Shown in pieces: positions 6,498 to 6,514 of a DNA stretch of 6,514 nucleotides. The notes beneath the pieces were generated by a model. The model saw nothing but the letters and a program-made list of their open reading frames with translations, was not told the origin of the DNA and did no database searches. The DNA comes from Hyphomonas sp. (lineage in GTDB: Bacteria; Pseudomonadota; Alphaproteobacteria; Caulobacterales; Hyphomonadaceae), in NCBI GenBank assembly GCA_029287305.1, contig JARFRJ010000075.1, positions 1 to 6,514 on the forward strand, in the 5' to 3' direction. Every line of letters starts with the position of its first letter. Positions within the stretch are counted from its first letter, which is position 1. A program made the position numbers and the translations under genes.

Positions 6498-6514
6498 CTG
6501 TCTCTTATACACAT
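6498..6514. other. Tn5/Nextera mosaic-end adapter remnant (sequencing artefact)
   Basis: The final 17 bases, CTGTCTCTTATACACAT, equal the first 17 of the 19-bp Tn5 mosaic end used in transposase-based library preparation. They stand exactly at the window edge, where the etfB frame is suddenly broken by a TAA. This is untrimmed adapter, not genomic DNA and not a native transposon end; one or two bases at the junction may also be genomic by coincidence. Confidence 0.95.

Noticed and set aside
6330..6512. Leftward 60-codon frame beginning MYKRQR
   Set aside because: Its start lies in the Nextera adapter and the rest is out of frame within etfB; it is an artefact.
6498..6514. Genuine Tn5 or IS50 transposon end
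   Set aside because: The sequence is the engineered mosaic end and sits exactly at the contig edge with no transposase or target duplication, so library adapter is the simpler explanation.

Overview
The window looks like part of an alphaproteobacterial chromosome, probably an aerobic heterotroph of the Hyphomonadaceae/Caulobacterales/Sphingomonadales type. This rests on family resemblance only: a Caulobacter/sphingomonad-style TonB-dependent receptor, an etfB-etfA pair that reads as typically alphaproteobacterial, and moderate-GC codon use. No ribosomal or other phylogenetic marker is present, so the taxon is an inference.

Layout. Positions 1-109 may hold the start of a leftward gene cut by the window edge; it is short and unrecognised. 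Positions 110-432 are a leader region with a candidate promoter and two inverted repeats. Positions 436-3162 (+) encode a complete outer-membrane TonB-dependent receptor. It is followed by a strong intrinsic terminator (3215-3245) and then a patch of degenerate ~25-bp repeats (3284-3453). Positions 3502-4971 (-) encode a complete AbgB-like M20 amidohydrolase with a signal peptide, convergent with the receptor. A 121-bp gap separates it from etfA (5093-6022, -), which overlaps the 3' end of etfB (6022 to the right edge, -, N-terminus missing) by one base.

How the genes may work together. EtfA and EtfB form the FAD-containing electron transfer flavoprotein that passes electrons from acyl-CoA and related dehydrogenases to the quinone pool. 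The receptor and the exported amidohydrolase could form a scavenging pair, one importing an amide or peptide conjugate across the outer membrane and the other cleaving it in the periplasm. They are convergent rather than co-transcribed, so this is only a hypothesis.

Data quality. The last 17 bases (6498-6514) match the Tn5/Nextera mosaic-end adapter, so the right end is an untrimmed sequencing artefact. It places a false in-frame stop upstream of the etfB fragment and creates a spurious reading frame beginning MYKRQ. I did not find a convincing new biological system. The most unusual native features are the intergenic repeat patch and the paired inverted repeats in the receptor leader.
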